The notes: generated by a model not told the origin, from the sequence alone. A stretch of 64,000 nucleotides of DNA from Gari tellinella (GCA_922989275.2 OV277859.1:87602198-87666197); one strand, 5' to 3'. Numbered from the stretch's first letter, positions 53,275 through 63,899 are shown. A program made the numbers and translations.

Positions 53275-53363
53275 TACAAATGTCTAGGCAAAGAAACCGT
53301 GAAACGTCTCATATGTGAGGTAAAAAGAAAACCTTGAATTTAAGTATGTCACGGCCTCTGAAC

Positions 53364-53585
53364 CGGCGGACCTGGTCCAGTGGTACACACTCGACTGCGG
53401 TTCCAGGGGTAGTGAGTTCGATACCCCGCCGGACAAATTCCTTCCGATGAGACTGTTTAAACCGAGGTCAGATGTATCAGTGCTTTACAATGGGCATCAA
53501 AAAGAACAAGAGAACTCTGCCGATAATAAGGGTAGGCAATGCGTCCTGGTGTTCTGTATCTGACACCTCTCTTTTAGGTATTTTG
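53364..53585 (+). mobile_element. tRNA-derived SINE, second family
   Basis: Starts GGCGGACCTGGTCCAGTGGT (A box) with a B box TGAGTTCGATACCCC, then CCGATGAGACTG and a body ending near TTCTGTATCTGACACC. The same body occurs, interrupted, at 13724-14180. Confidence 0.75.
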
Positions 53586-53629
53586 CCTCAAGAAATATTA
53601 AATGAGTGCGTAGTAGAGAGGTTTTACTG

Positions 53630-53821
53630 CAGTACAACCTCTACACTACGACCGCTAAACTGTGTCAGTTATCAGGTGTTTAAGGCAGATGGCTGCTTAA
53701 AGCAATTTGTCCAAACGTAGAAGATTTCTGTTTTACTGTCACCTTGTTTTAAAGTGTCACCTGTCTTTTACACAATCAAATCAGCCTTCGGTTTAGTGGT
53801 CGTAATAGAGAGGTTTTATTG
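53630..53821 (+). mobile_element. C-family TA MITE next to another C right tip
   Basis: CAGTACAACCTCTACACTAC ... TAATAGAGAGGTTTTATTG plus TA. The hairpin's left arm is damaged. 53609-53629 (GTAGTAGAGAGGTTTTACTG) is the right tip of a second copy. Confidence 0.78.
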
Positions 53822-53990
53822 TACATTTGTAATTTGTTTTCATTTCACAAGCTCTATATGAGAGGGAAGCAACGACTCGGAATAGATAATTCGTGTTTGT
53901 CTTTGGTCCCAGGTGTACCTTCATACTTTTATGACACGGATAAATGTAAAAGCACAATCGTTTATACATTCATGTACATTTCAATACATA

Positions 53991-54234
53991 CAGTGGAGAA
54001 TACGTAATTTTCCAAATAAATGCATACGTTTATGCTTAAATTATTATGTCTAAGACAAACACCTTGAAGCCAGATTAGACGCCGGGTAACCCGGCGTCTG
54101 ATCTGGCTCAACACCCATCTCCCATGCACTCAAACTAGAATAAATCGTAAGAATTTTCAAAAAATGGTTTATTTTCTAAATTGTATTGAACTTGCGTTTG
54201 CGTTTCGTTTGCGTTTAAACGGGAAATAATAATT
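53991..54234 (-). mobile_element. E-family MITE, diverged
   Basis: CAGTGGAGAATACGTAATTT ... GCGTTTAAACGGGAAATAAT. The hairpin keeps its GCCAGATTAGACGCCGGGTA / ACCCGGCGTCTGATCTGGC core; outer arms are lost. Confidence 0.72.
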
Positions 54235-54509
54235 ATTATGACAAACCAGGCAACATTGCCTTTTGACTTATAGCAGTGAAATAATCATCTTTTTCAAAAC
54301 TCAGGAAAGGCAAACACATTAGTTGTGTTTGATGGCAGGTGTGGCCTAAAACAGGATAAAAGCAATGTAAAAGGTAACAGGAACTTTTTGCCTCACATTT
54401 TTTCTTGCTTAAAGCAGTCATCTATTTAAACAGTTTCATCCCTATAACTTCAAATGAAAAATTCCTAGTTCCCAATCAAGTGAAATCCATTATTGACTAT
54501 ACTTTAGGA
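54235..54509. other. Fragments of A/C- and B-type MITEs
   Basis: 54330-54420 is a decayed hairpin (AAACAGGATAAAAGCAATGT ... TTCTTGCTTAAAGC). 54430-54500 resembles B's left part (TTCATCCCTATAACTTCAAA). Confidence 0.4.
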
Positions 54510-56410
54510 CTGATCTCATACAACGTACAGTCTTGGAGAATCATTGCACATGGCTTTGTATGTGAGTGTCAGAATTTTGAATTCAATTCTGTGTTAAACT
54601 GGAAGCCAGTGAAGCTCCTTCAAGACTGGAGTGATGTGATTGTACCGAGGGGTCCTGGTAATGATGCGGGCTGCTGTATTTTGCACACGCTGTAGTTTGC
54701 ATAGTGAGCTTTGGGGAATCCCATACAGCAGTGAGTTGCAGTAGTCAATTTTTGAAGTGACCAGAGAATTGATCAAGGTCTTTGTAGCTTCTGGAGAAAG
54801 GTACTGTCTAATATGACCTATCTGCCGCAGCTGTGAGTAGCCAGACCTGCACACAGCGTTAATGTGCTGTGTCATATCCATTTGGGAATCTAATCTTGCA
54901 CCAAGATTCTTCACACAAACTGATGGTTTGATTTAAGAGTTTCCCACTTGTACGTGGAAATCTCCAGGAACGTTAAACTTTTTTGAATGAAACAGTATGA
55001 CCTCAGTTTTGTCAGTGTTCAGCTTCAACATGTTCTGGTGCATCCATGATACTATGTCTTTTAGACACCCTTCGACTTTTGAAAGGGCTTCTTGTTGACA
55101 AAATGTGTCTTTAGGCTTAAATGACAAGTATAACTGTGAATCATCTGCATAGAAGTGATGATCCAGCTGATGATTTCTGCAAATTGAGCCGACAGGTTTT
55201 GTGTACAAGATGTAGTTCTTCGGCCCCAGGACTGACCCCTGTGGCACACTATATTTCATTTGAACTGGGGCAGATAATTCGCCATCTACTGCGACTGTTT
55301 GGTAACGGTCAGTCAGGTATGAGATCATCCACTTTAGTGGGTTTCCAATAATTTTGAAGTCTTTTTCAAGGCGATTGAGTAATGTTTCATGATCAATTGT
55401 GTCGAATGCGGCAGATAGGTCTAGCATCACCAGAATTGTGAATTCATTCTTATCAAGATATTGCAAGATGTCATTTTGAACTTTTAGAAGAGCAGTTTCT
55501 GTAGAGTGATGCTTACGATATGCTGACTGATGCTGTTCATGCAGATTGTTTGTGGTAAAATGGGACTCAATGCGTTTGTCTACTACCTTTTCTAATACTT
55601 TTGAGAGAAATGGCAAATTTGATACAGGCCTGTAGTTTTTAAGATCATTTGTATCGAGATCAGGTTTTTTCAAAAGAGGTCTTACATGCGACTTTTTGAA
55701 TTATTTTGGAACATACGCAGATTCCAGCGAAGAGTTCACAATTTTTGTTAACGACGGTAGGAGCTCGTCAAGGCATAACTTTAAGAGCCATGTAGGTATT
55801 GGGTCGAGTTCACAGGACTTACATGGGGATGCCTTCACAATCTCCCCAATTTCTGCTGCTGTAGCAGAGTCAAAGCTTTCTAACGAATTCATTGAATGCA
55901 ACGTTTCTGTGATGACTGGGGTGCACGACGTTGATTCAGAGGCAATGCCTGTCCGTATTTTGTCCACCTTTTCAATGAAAAAGTCGCTGAAATCATGTTT
56001 TGAGGAGACATTGTTTGGCAGTGCAATTTCACTGTTTGCACCCAGAAGATGTTTAGTGACTTTAAAAAGACTCTCCGAGTCCCTTTGACAGGATTCTACT
56101 TTTTCTGTGTAAAAATTAACCATTGACTTTGCTAATAGTTTGTTTACTTTAGCACAAAAAATTTGCTCTCGATACAGTTGATGATCAATTATGAGTTTGG
56201 ATAATTTCCACTTTCGTTCCAACTTATGCTTTAAATGTTTAGCATCGTGAAGTTCCTGGGTGTACCATGGACATGATGGCCTGAGAGTTATGGTCTTAGT
56301 TTTCAATGGTGCATGCTTATTGTTCAGAGTTTTAAATTCGTGTGTATAATCACTGACAGTTTCGTCAATATCTGTAATGCCAAATGATAGGAGGGGAAGG
56401 TCAATTCTCA
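54510..56410 (-). pseudogene. Non-LTR retrotransposon (LINE) reverse transcriptase, 5'-truncated and broken
   Basis: Reading 56410 to 54510 on the - strand, one continuous frame encodes the linker after a missing endonuclease domain (56.40-55.70 kb), then the reverse transcriptase: KNYRPVSNLPFLSKVLEKVV, KHHSTETALL, LDLSAAFDTIDHETLL, SVPQGSVLGP, and the catalytic FYADDSQLY near 55140-55157. After it come the thumb and C-terminal part (NLGARLDS, SKIDYCNSLLYG, LQRVQNTAARI, LKELHWLPV, then FKILTLTYKAM). The frame is interrupted by only three in-frame TAA codons, at 55701-55703, 54933-54935 and 54594-54596. The motif set resembles the CR1/L2 group of the Jockey superfamily (family knowledge; clade is inference). 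The endonuclease and ORF1 are absent and no complete 3' end is visible, so the copy is dead. Confidence 0.9.
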
Positions 56411-57379
56411 ACATTGAAAATTGACCCGGGGCTTTATTCTGAACGTTGAATGTTGACACTATCAATAAGATTATGTCTGCTAAAGAAATTCGTAATCTGA
56501 TGACCAATGGTGAGAGGTGTTATTTTTTAAAGTTTGGGGCCATTTTTCAACGTTGAAAATTGACCCGAGGGTCAGTTCTGAACGTTGAATGTTACAGTTT
56601 CAATAAGATAATTAATACTTTTATGACAATTATTATGCGGGGGCGGGGGCATTTTTACCAATAAGATAAAAACAATAAGTAAAACCATAAAATGTTAGTT
56701 TGTGAATAATAGGACTATTTTGTAATGTTCAAAGTTCATTGTCCTCACTTTTAGCCGAATCATAAGAAACCAACTATAATAGATAGTATGTTCATGCTAT
56801 TTCATGTTTGTGGTGGCCATCTTGGAAGCCATTTTGAATAGCAATTTTGGCCCACAGATATCACAAATGCACCAAGCAGTTTCATAATCTACAAACTTGA
56901 ACTCACCTTTCGGCATATAGAAATCTTTTTCTACGGAGGGAGACCAGTTTGTGTCAGATTTAGGCATGATATGGCTCTAAGCAATACATATTGAATTTTT
57001 TTTATGTCCGCCTTGGAATTAAAAATGACTGCTATGCAAACAAAGTATAAGTTGTACCAATGTTTGTGGACTACAATAACATAAACTTTGCACTTGAGAT
57101 CAGAACTCAATGTGCAATCTTAGCAAAGATACATCTAAAAAGGGTAACTTTAGGGTCCTCCATTTTGAATTCCAAAATGGTTGCCTTCCCCAGCTCAGAA
57201 TTTGGGCAACCCTTGTATTTCATATTTTTGACACCACAATGAGTCATTGTGCCAAATTTCAGAATGTGGTCACGATTTGAAGGATTTGCCTGAATTTTGT
57301 ATCTGAACATGCCTACTATTACAATACATGTAACAGTATATTGTTTAGGCTATGAATGTATGTACATTGTATGCCTAAT
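56411..57379. other. No gene; short direct repeat and unclassified DNA
   Basis: CAACGTTGAAAATTGACCCG with TTCTGAACGTTGAATGTT occurs around 56545-56595 and, in part, at 56408-56455. 57055-57310 has ORFs in both strands without motifs. Confidence 0.4.
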
Positions 57380-57761
57380 ATATATCCTGTATTCGGTATA
57401 AAAGGCAAGTGACAGCTCAAAGCAAGATGACAGTAAAACAGAAAGGTCTAAGTCACCTGTCAACCCTTTACCTGATAGCCTAGTTATAATATTGAAGATA
57501 GGTGACTACTTAAAGCAGGTTGAAAGTAAAGCAGAATGCGCCCTAAGGCGCATTCTGCTTTACTTTCAGCCTGCTTTAAGCTATTACCAGCTAGAATAAG
57601 GAAAGTATTAAATATGACACATATTCACTACGGTTTATATTGGAACTATTTTCTTCAGCGGTTGAATAAAATACATGTGCTAAAAGTCGCTTCTATCAGG
57701 GAAAGGGTTAAACGCCTTATAATTTATACACTTAAGTTGTCATAAAAGAGAGGTTTTACTG
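57380..57761 (+). mobile_element. C-family element split by A
   Basis: C left part (GGCAAGTGACAGCTCAAAGC ... AAACAGAAAGG) and right part (AAGTTGTCATAAAAGAGAGG TTTTACTG). A occupies 57460-57711. Confidence 0.72.
57460..57711 (+). mobile_element. A-family TTAA MITE nested in C
   Basis: (TCAA)CCCTTTACCTGATAGCC ... CTATCAGGGAAAGGGTTAA. Perfect hairpin with centre GCGCCCTAAGGCGC. Confidence 0.88.
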
Positions 57762-57820
57762 TAACTCATCCCTGAAACCAGTAACGGACAATTCCAGTTT
57801 ACAATAAAGTATCATCCATT

Positions 57821-58072
57821 TTAACACATTCAACCCTAGCGACGAGTATACTCGTCATTTACAAACAGTGTACCTGTGACGATTACACTTGTCTCATGCA
57901 AACAGTGAAGACCCTAATAAGAGGGATCCTTAAGGAGCCCTCTGATCAGGGTCTACACTGTTTGTCATTTTGAAATATATTGTTAAAATCAACCCTAAAT
58001 AGTCAAAAAATGGGCTAGACATATTTTGAAATTGGAATTGTCTATTAAAAGTTTCAGGGGTTAAGGAGTTAA
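57821..58072 (+). mobile_element. B4-type TTAA MITE
   Basis: TTAACACATTCAACCCTAGC ... CAGGGGTTAAGGAGTTAA. Hairpin AACAGTGAAGACCCTAATAA / TGATCAGGGTCTACACTGTT with a CTTAAG centre. The right arm mixes two versions (GAAGACC versus GTCTACAC). Confidence 0.8.
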
Positions 58073-58283
58073 ACTAATTAGGGTTATCTTTTACATTTAA
58101 TCTAAAATGACAAAGAGTGCGGACCTTAATTTTAGGGCTCCTTCAGGATCCCTTACATCTAGATCTATACTGTTTGGGTGAGATAAAGGGACTCTTCACG
58201 TGTACAGTGTTTGAAATGGGCAAACATGGTCGACTATAGGGCTCATTAGGTAAAATTGTTCACTGCCAAGTTTTATAGTCTGC

Positions 58284-58495
58284 CTAAACCCTCTTACCGC
58301 CAAATTATCGTTTGCATTAGCAGTGTCGTCTGCATTATTTTTAAAATCAGCCTTAGGGTTGTTTGACTGAAAAAATGTCGTTACGAGTGTCAAACAGTTT
58401 AGATCCTAACCAGACGCCGCGTTACGCGGCGTCTGATTAGGATCCAAACTGTTTGCAAAATTGCCTTTTGGCGCCGTTGGCAGTGAAAAAGTTAA
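58284..58495 (+). mobile_element. M/O-like TTAA MITE with a 65-bp hairpin
   Basis: (C)TAAACCCTCTTACCGCC ... CAGTGAAAAAGTTAA. Hairpin 58391-58455, centre GCCGCGTTACGCGGC. Shares its right TTAA with the next element. Confidence 0.75.
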
Positions 58496-58705
58496 CCCTT
58501 AGCCCGCCAAATAAATTGTCGTCTGCTATATGTCTCGTCTGCTTCAAGTTTCAAAGTGCTTCAAAGTTGCTCAAAACTGCTGAAAATGTTGTCCGAGTGT
58601 CAAACAGCTTGGATCCGGATGAGACGCCGAGTTACTCGGCGTCTCATCCTGATCCAAGCTGTTTGCATATGGAGCTATAGTCGTGCGTGGCAGGCTAAGG
58701 GTTAA
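58492..58705 (+). mobile_element. O-family TTAA MITE with a 65-bp hairpin
   Basis: Clean TIRs TTAACCCTTAGCCCGCC / GGCAGGCTAAGGGTTAA. Hairpin 58601-58665: CAAACAGCTTGGATCCGGAT ... ATCCTGATCCAAGCTGTTTG, inner stem GAGACGCCGAGTTACTCGGC. Confidence 0.9.
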
Positions 58706-58807
58706 TGATGATATTGCAACTGTTATTGTATGCCGCGAAATAAAACAAATATGATATACCGTGCCATTGATTTCCCGAAAGGTATGAAATACCATGAATT
58801 TGTTGCT

Positions 58808-59059
58808 TTAACCCTTTTCCCCATAGAAGCGACTTTTAGCGTATTTAGTTTATTCATCCGCTGAAAAAAATAGTTCCAATTTAATCAGTAATAAATATGT
58901 ATTATAGGGAATATTTTCTATATTATAGCACATGATAGCTTAAAGCAGGCTGAAAGTAAAGCAGAATGCGCCCAAAGGCGCATTCTGCTTTACTTTCAAC
59001 CTGCTTTAAGTAGTCACCTATCCTAAGTACTAGAAATAGGCTATCAGGTAAAGGGTTAA
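58808..59059 (-). mobile_element. A-family TTAA MITE, intact
   Basis: TTAACCCTTTTCCCCATAGA ... GGCTATCAGGTAAAGGGTTAA. Hairpin centre GCGCCCAAAGGCGC. Shows CACCTATCCTAAGTACTAGA where the paralogue at 31847 holds a B insertion. Confidence 0.92.
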
Positions 59060-59539
59060 CCCTTTCTTGTTGGAACCAAGTACATGTATACTATTTTGCA
59101 AACAATATTCACCCTGATCAGGCGTCTCCTTAGGTAACCCTTTGATTAGGGGCAGTAGTGTTTGGTTTAGTTTTATGTCTCTTAAATTTTAAAATTTTGC
59201 TGAAAACACCCAAAAATTAACATAAACTCACCCTTTTTTTAAAACATGGAACCATCCATATTTAAAATTTCAAGAAGAATAAAGGTTAAAGAGGTGCGAA
59301 TCATCGAGCCTGTAGGCTTTTAAAAATTATATCATTTATAGTTCAATCTCGCTGACTCGAACTCATTAAACTCAAACTGAAACCGTATTAGAAGGTCGAA
59401 TTTTAATCACACGAACTTGCTTGATATACAATTTATAAAAAAGATGAGCAAATTATAAATTATAAATTACATGTAAGTTTGTTTATACCCTTAAATACGG
59501 ATAAGTTTTACATTTATTTAAAGGTGAGTTTTGGCCCAA

Positions 59540-59888
59540 CGCTTATAAAGCGTTTGAGTTGAGTCAGGGTACGTTCTCAAGCATTTTAATGGTCAGATTT
59601 GGGCTCAAATCTGACCAATCAAATGCTTGAGAACGATTTCAGACTCAACTCAAACACTTTATAAGCATTCTCGAGACTCATCTGTAGTAGTTCAATATAC
59701 ATGTATATGTTATATTCATGGCATGATATGATTTATACCAGATACCAAGGTTTTAAAGAATTGGAGTTGAGTCTGAGATCGTTCTCAAGCAGTTGAATGG
59801 TCAGATTTGAGCAAAAGCTCAAATCTGATCAATCAAATGCTTGAGAACGAGCTCAGACTCAACTCAAACGTTTTATAACCTTTGGTCT
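59540..59888. mobile_element. Two G-family palindromic MITEs
   Basis: 59540-59666 and 59744-59888. Arms CAAATCTGACCAATCAAATG with complement, wider arms GAGTTGAGTCTGAGATCGTT / AGCTCAGACTCAACTC; ends ACCAAGGTTTTAAAG / TATAACCTTTGGT in the second. Confidence 0.82.
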
Positions 59889-60000
59889 TGGTGTAACAAT
59901 ATTCTTTCATAACTAGATCTAGTGCGTGTGAACTCAACTTGACCAAAAGATATATATATATATTTTTTAAAATGTTTCCTCTCTAACCACTTAGGGGGCC

Positions 60001-60262
60001 TCCGTGGCCTAGTGGTATAGTCACTGTGACTTACATCACTAAGCGCTTCGCCTCTGTGAGTTCGAATGCCAGTAGGTCGTTCGGATTTTTCATGTGGGGA
60101 AGCCTTCCAGCTGGCTTGCGGAAGGTCGGTGGTTCTACCCAGTTGCCGATTTGTGCCTGAAACTGTGCATAAAGGGCTTCTGAGGTCTTCCTCCACCTAT
60201 AATTAGCTGGACGTCGCGATATGACTGAAATACTTTTGAAAGCGATGTTAAATAAAAACAAA
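60001..60262 (+). mobile_element. tRNA-derived SINE, near full length
   Basis: A tRNA-like head carries an A box (TGGCCTAGTGGT, 60008-60019) and a B box (GAGTTCGAATGCC near 60058). A body follows (CTGGCTTGCGGAAGGTCGGT, GTCTTCCTCCACCTATAATT) and a tail GCGATGTTAAATAAAAAC then (AAATC)n. This is the layout of bivalve tRNA-SINEs; the exact named family is not asserted. Confidence 0.8.
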
Positions 60263-60888
60263 TCAAATCAAATCTCTAACCACTTATGCCTGCATATTGC
60301 AAAGAACTTCCCCTATGTAGTTGCTGAAATATTTCATTATTGAAATACAAATGTGGTCTAAATACACTGTGTTGTTTGGTCATACAGCCGAGCGTTTCAT
60401 ATGCAATATAGCAAACACTGCTTACCTTTGTACAAGGTACACATTAATGGGTTAAAGACATTACATGTCCAAGCTTGGGTGGTAAAACCTACATGTAGCA
60501 CCGTAGAAAGTTTGAGTCAAAGCATAGCATGGAGCCGATGCACTGACTCGGCTAGCGTCATAGCAAAGAATCATTCAGACGTTTTAAGTGAGGCCCGCAT
60601 ATTTATAGCACCTATTTAGCTTGGTTAGTAAAACCCATTGAAAAACCTATTGAGATCTATCATGTAAGGGCCTCTATTCAGAGCTTCAGATGGCTAAGCC
60701 GTTGCCTGAACAATGTTCTCATGCTCTATACCGGTATACCTGTATTTTGACACGTAGTGAGAACAATTGGGGACCAATGAATGGACTGGCTTAATGTCTT
60801 TATACTCAAATGTATTTTTGAAAGGGGTGTTGACAACGGTTAATTCCTGGTCATTACAATATGCTTTTTCTATTGCATCAACCAAGAT
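60263..60888. other. No gene seen
   Basis: ORFs of 65-72 codons occur without recognisable motifs. Unclassified DNA. Confidence 0.4.
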
Positions 60889-61017
60889 CACAGGTACTTA
60901 ACACATTTTGAATGTGTTTTTTGTTTGTTTGTTTGTTTTATCTACCATAGAAAAGAGAATGATTTTATGTTGTAGATTGTAAAAACAAATATTTTCAAAA
61001 TGTGCCAAGTACCTGTG
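60889..61017. mobile_element. J-family element, 129 bp, 8-bp duplication
   Basis: CACAGGTACTTAACACATTT ... AAATGTGCCAAGTACCTGTG-type ends, flanked by ACCAAGAT and ACCCAGAT (8 bp, one mismatch). Confidence 0.85.
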
Positions 61018-61165
61018 ACCCAGATGAAGGACGACTGCGATGTGTATGAGGACAAAACACTTGGGTTAGCTATAATCAGATCAGATGAAAGCTATATAAG
61101 CCTGTTTGGCGTAAACATTAATAGCACTGGTTTGTTTTTTTTTTAAATTTGATGAAATTTTGATC

Positions 61166-61185
61166 AGAGAGAGATATAGAGAGAA

Positions 61186-61216
<31 letters not shown>

Positions 61217-61350
61217 GACAAAAAGACAGAGAGAGACAGAGAGAGAGAGAAAGAGATAGAGAGAGAGACAGAGAGAGGGTGAGAAGAGAATGAGAGAGAG
61301 AAGGAGAGAAAGGGAGAGAGAGAGAGGATGGGAGAGAGAAGAGGGAGAGA
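61166..61350. repeat. GA-rich microsatellite
   Basis: (GA)n mixed with (GACA)n and GGAGA over about 185 bp. The Ser/Leu-rich ORF on the - strand here is an artefact. Confidence 0.9.
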
Positions 61351-61513
61351 AATTGGCTCACTAGGTTGACATAATTACCAGTTGTTTTCATTAAATTATT
61401 TTTTTAACATACGTATTATTTTCTTTATTCCAGAACTGCCTTTGCATCTCTTTAATACGCTTTTTCACACATATTTACCCATTTTAGGTCAAGTGTCTAT
61501 TAAAGGGTCATTG

Positions 61514-61580
61514 GCATACAGTGCAGACCCTGACGAGACGCCGCGTTATGCGGCGTCTCGTCAGGGCCTACAATGTATGC
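61514..61580. repeat. 67-bp hairpin cassette with covaried outer arms
   Basis: GCATACAGTGCAGACCCTGA ... TCAGGGCCTACAATGTATGC, inner GAGACGCCGCGTTATGCGGC. The usual CAAACAG/CTGTTTG is CATACAG/ATGTATG here. Confidence 0.85.
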
Positions 61581-61909
61581 TATTGCTATTGCATATGTTG
61601 TGTTCTGCTATATGGAAAAACATCCTTAGATCACCCTTGTATATGTATAATGAAACCTTCCAGCAGGCACGTAGGGAGAGTTCACTGCAGTTTATAGGCA
61701 TACATGAGTTAATAATTATCATGACCTTTCTTAGAACAATTAGGCGTCTAATCAGGAGCCAAACTGTTTGACACTTTTATCGACATTTATCTAGTCATAC
61801 AACCTTAATTCTAACTTGGAATCGTGTCTTGCAGACAACAATACTGAAGTAGACGACATTAAAAAGGTGATGGGGTAAAAATCTCCCGAATAATTTGATC
61901 TTGGAAGGG

Positions 61910-62140
61910 TTAACCTATTCGTTGACAAAATATCGCCTGCTTTTAAAAAAAATCTGCTGTTATTTATCAAAGGGCTATAGGTACGTTTTAAAGATCTGAA
62001 GCAATGTTGACAACAATAAACGTCGATACGAGTGTCAAACAGTTTGGATCCAGGTCAGACGCCGAGTTACTCGGCGTCTGATCTGGATTCAAACTGTTTG
62101 TTAATGTCAACGCAGTCGGGATTAACAATGTAAGGGTTAA
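61910..62140 (+). mobile_element. M/O-like TTAA MITE with a 65-bp hairpin
   Basis: TTAACCTATTCGTTGAC ... ACAATGTAAGGGTTAA. Hairpin 62036-62100, inner GCCGAGTTACTCGGC. Confidence 0.8.
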
Positions 62141-62552
62141 GTGGCATTGGAAGTGAATCTGGTCTAAGGAAATAATTATAGAGATTTCAACATTTGATCT
62201 CAAAACTCCCAGGTGCGCTGTTCACGTTTCATTATCTGAGACGTTTATGAGTACAGTGTAACCCGGATGTTACGGGTACTGAAAATGATGATAGTGTTTG
62301 GCATTTAAGGCAGGTACCTGTTTCTAGCAAGATGGAAGAATAGCAGAAAGTTCTTGGAGCTGATTTTTTTGCTCGCTCTTAATCTGTCTTAAGCTGTTAC
62401 ATGTATCCGACTGCATCACCAGAAATAAGAGTTTGTTGTAGTTGTTGTAGAAGAGAGGATATCTTGTACTCGGTTAGTTTATTAAATTCCCCGCTACAAA
62501 TGTTGCTTGCTTTAACCCTTAAAATGGTATTTGCGAATTGGTTAACAGTTTG

Positions 62553-62617
62553 CAAATAGTTTGGATCCAGATCAGACGCCGCGTAACGCGGCGTTTGATC
62601 TGGATCCAAACTGTTTG
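62553..62617. repeat. 65-bp hairpin cassette
   Basis: CAAATAGTTTGGATCCAGAT ... ATCTGGATCCAAACTGTTTG, inner GCCGCGTAACGCGGC. Flanking sequence (AGCAGACGACAATTCAGCAT) is M-like. Confidence 0.85.
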
Positions 62618-63308
62618 TTACCCATATTCGACCTTTCCTCGGTTAAAACAAATTACAACTAATTGTTTGTTGTCGCAGGCGATATATTTGAAGCAGACGA
62701 CAATTCAGCATTATTATGATAAACCTTTAACATGCCATGACCTAAATTCATTTCACTGTTACACACTTTTCGGATCCAGATATAAATGTCTAATAATTCG
62801 ACGTCTAGTATGAATTATGCTATTAGACATCGTGACTATGTCCTCTACATGAAATGGCAGATAAATCAAATCAAACTATCGAAAAGTTTCAATTGATACC
62901 CTTACAAACGTTATACTGTCGTCGGTATTAAACAGACTGGAATCCGAATGATGAACTTGCAAAAAAAAAATAAGAAAATACTCAAATAAAAACAATTGTG
63001 CGGCATTATCGTGCATCTGGCCTTAAATATATGATACGCCTAAAACATCACTTTCCATCGCCTTTTCTACTCCGTTAACTAGACTGATCACTTTTTCATC
63101 ATTTGTGCACGCGCAGGTATAAACAGAAAACAATAACTCGTTAGCCAAGTGATTTTTTTTTTGTCACCGTGCCCCGGGTTCGAATCCAACGGAGCTTCAT
63201 TTTGTCTTTGGAATGCATTTTTAACAGAATGTTTTATCCTAACCCGATAGTTACGTATTTATATAAACGTTTGACATACAATTACAAATTGGTTTTTATG
63301 ACAGTGTC
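62618..63308. other. No gene seen
   Basis: 63165-63190 (CCCCGGGTTCGAATCC) resembles a tRNA B box but has no tRNA fold around it, so it is probably a SINE scrap. The rest is unclassified. Confidence 0.4.
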
Positions 63309-63762
63309 TTAACCCTTTATCCCATAACCTGTTTCTTGTTTTGAAGACATTTGACACTTTGCTTTAATTTCAACCTGCTTTAAGCTACAGTGGAGAATCT
63401 GTTATTCTTTCCCGTTTAAACGCAAACGTACGCAAACGCAAAGCACTAAACCGTAGAAAAGAACAACTTTTGGACAAGTCTGATAATTCTTGTTTATCTT
63501 GGTGGCAAACAGTTTGGAGCCTGATCAGACGCCGGGTTACCCGGCGTCTGATCTGGCTCCAAACTGTTTGCACTGCAAATAATAGTTTTAGCGTAAACGC
63601 GTTTATTGGGAAAGAATAACAGATTCTCCACTGTATCATATGCTAGGCTATAGAAAATATTTCTTACAAAACATATTTATGACTGTATGATTTTGAACTA
63701 TTTCGTCCTGGGAGAAATACATCAAAGGCATAGAAAGGCGTATTTATGTGGTAATGAGTTAA
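63309..63762 (+). mobile_element. A-family TTAA MITE split by E
   Basis: TTAACCCTTTATCCCATAAC ... TATGTGGTAATGAGTTAA. Only one arm of its own hairpin remains left of E. Confidence 0.85.
63388..63633 (+). mobile_element. E-family TA MITE, 246 bp, well preserved
   Basis: CAGTGGAGAATCTGTTATTC ... GATTCTCCACTG with TA on both sides. 65-bp hairpin 63506-63570, centre GCCGGGTTACCCGGC. Confidence 0.93.
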
Positions 63763-63899
63763 AACGCCAACTAACAATTTGTTTTGTAGTCGCTTAAAAT
63801 GCCAACTACCTCGCAGCTTCTGCTGTAGACTACACACTGGCGGATCTTTATAACTCTTCAACCCATTCACTGCCTTACCCCAAGTACACTGATTAGTTG

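Noticed and set aside
53364..53440. Possible tRNA gene with A and B boxes (also 60001-60075 and 15575-15646 on the - strand)
   Set aside because: No full cloverleaf with a paired acceptor stem; each continues into a SINE body shared between copies.
55696..56088. 130-codon + strand ORF
   Set aside because: Antisense shadow of the LINE frame on the - strand.
61164..61391. 75-codon Ser/Leu-rich ORF on the - strand
   Set aside because: Pure microsatellite (GA/GACA) read in one frame.
2743..63639. Similar short ORFs (e.g. 2743-3036, 2793-3065, 63385-63639) that look like a repeated small protein family with 'RRRVTRRLI'
   Set aside because: They are translations of E elements and their hairpin (both strands give nearly the same peptide because the DNA is palindromic). 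No codon-level conservation beyond the DNA repeat.
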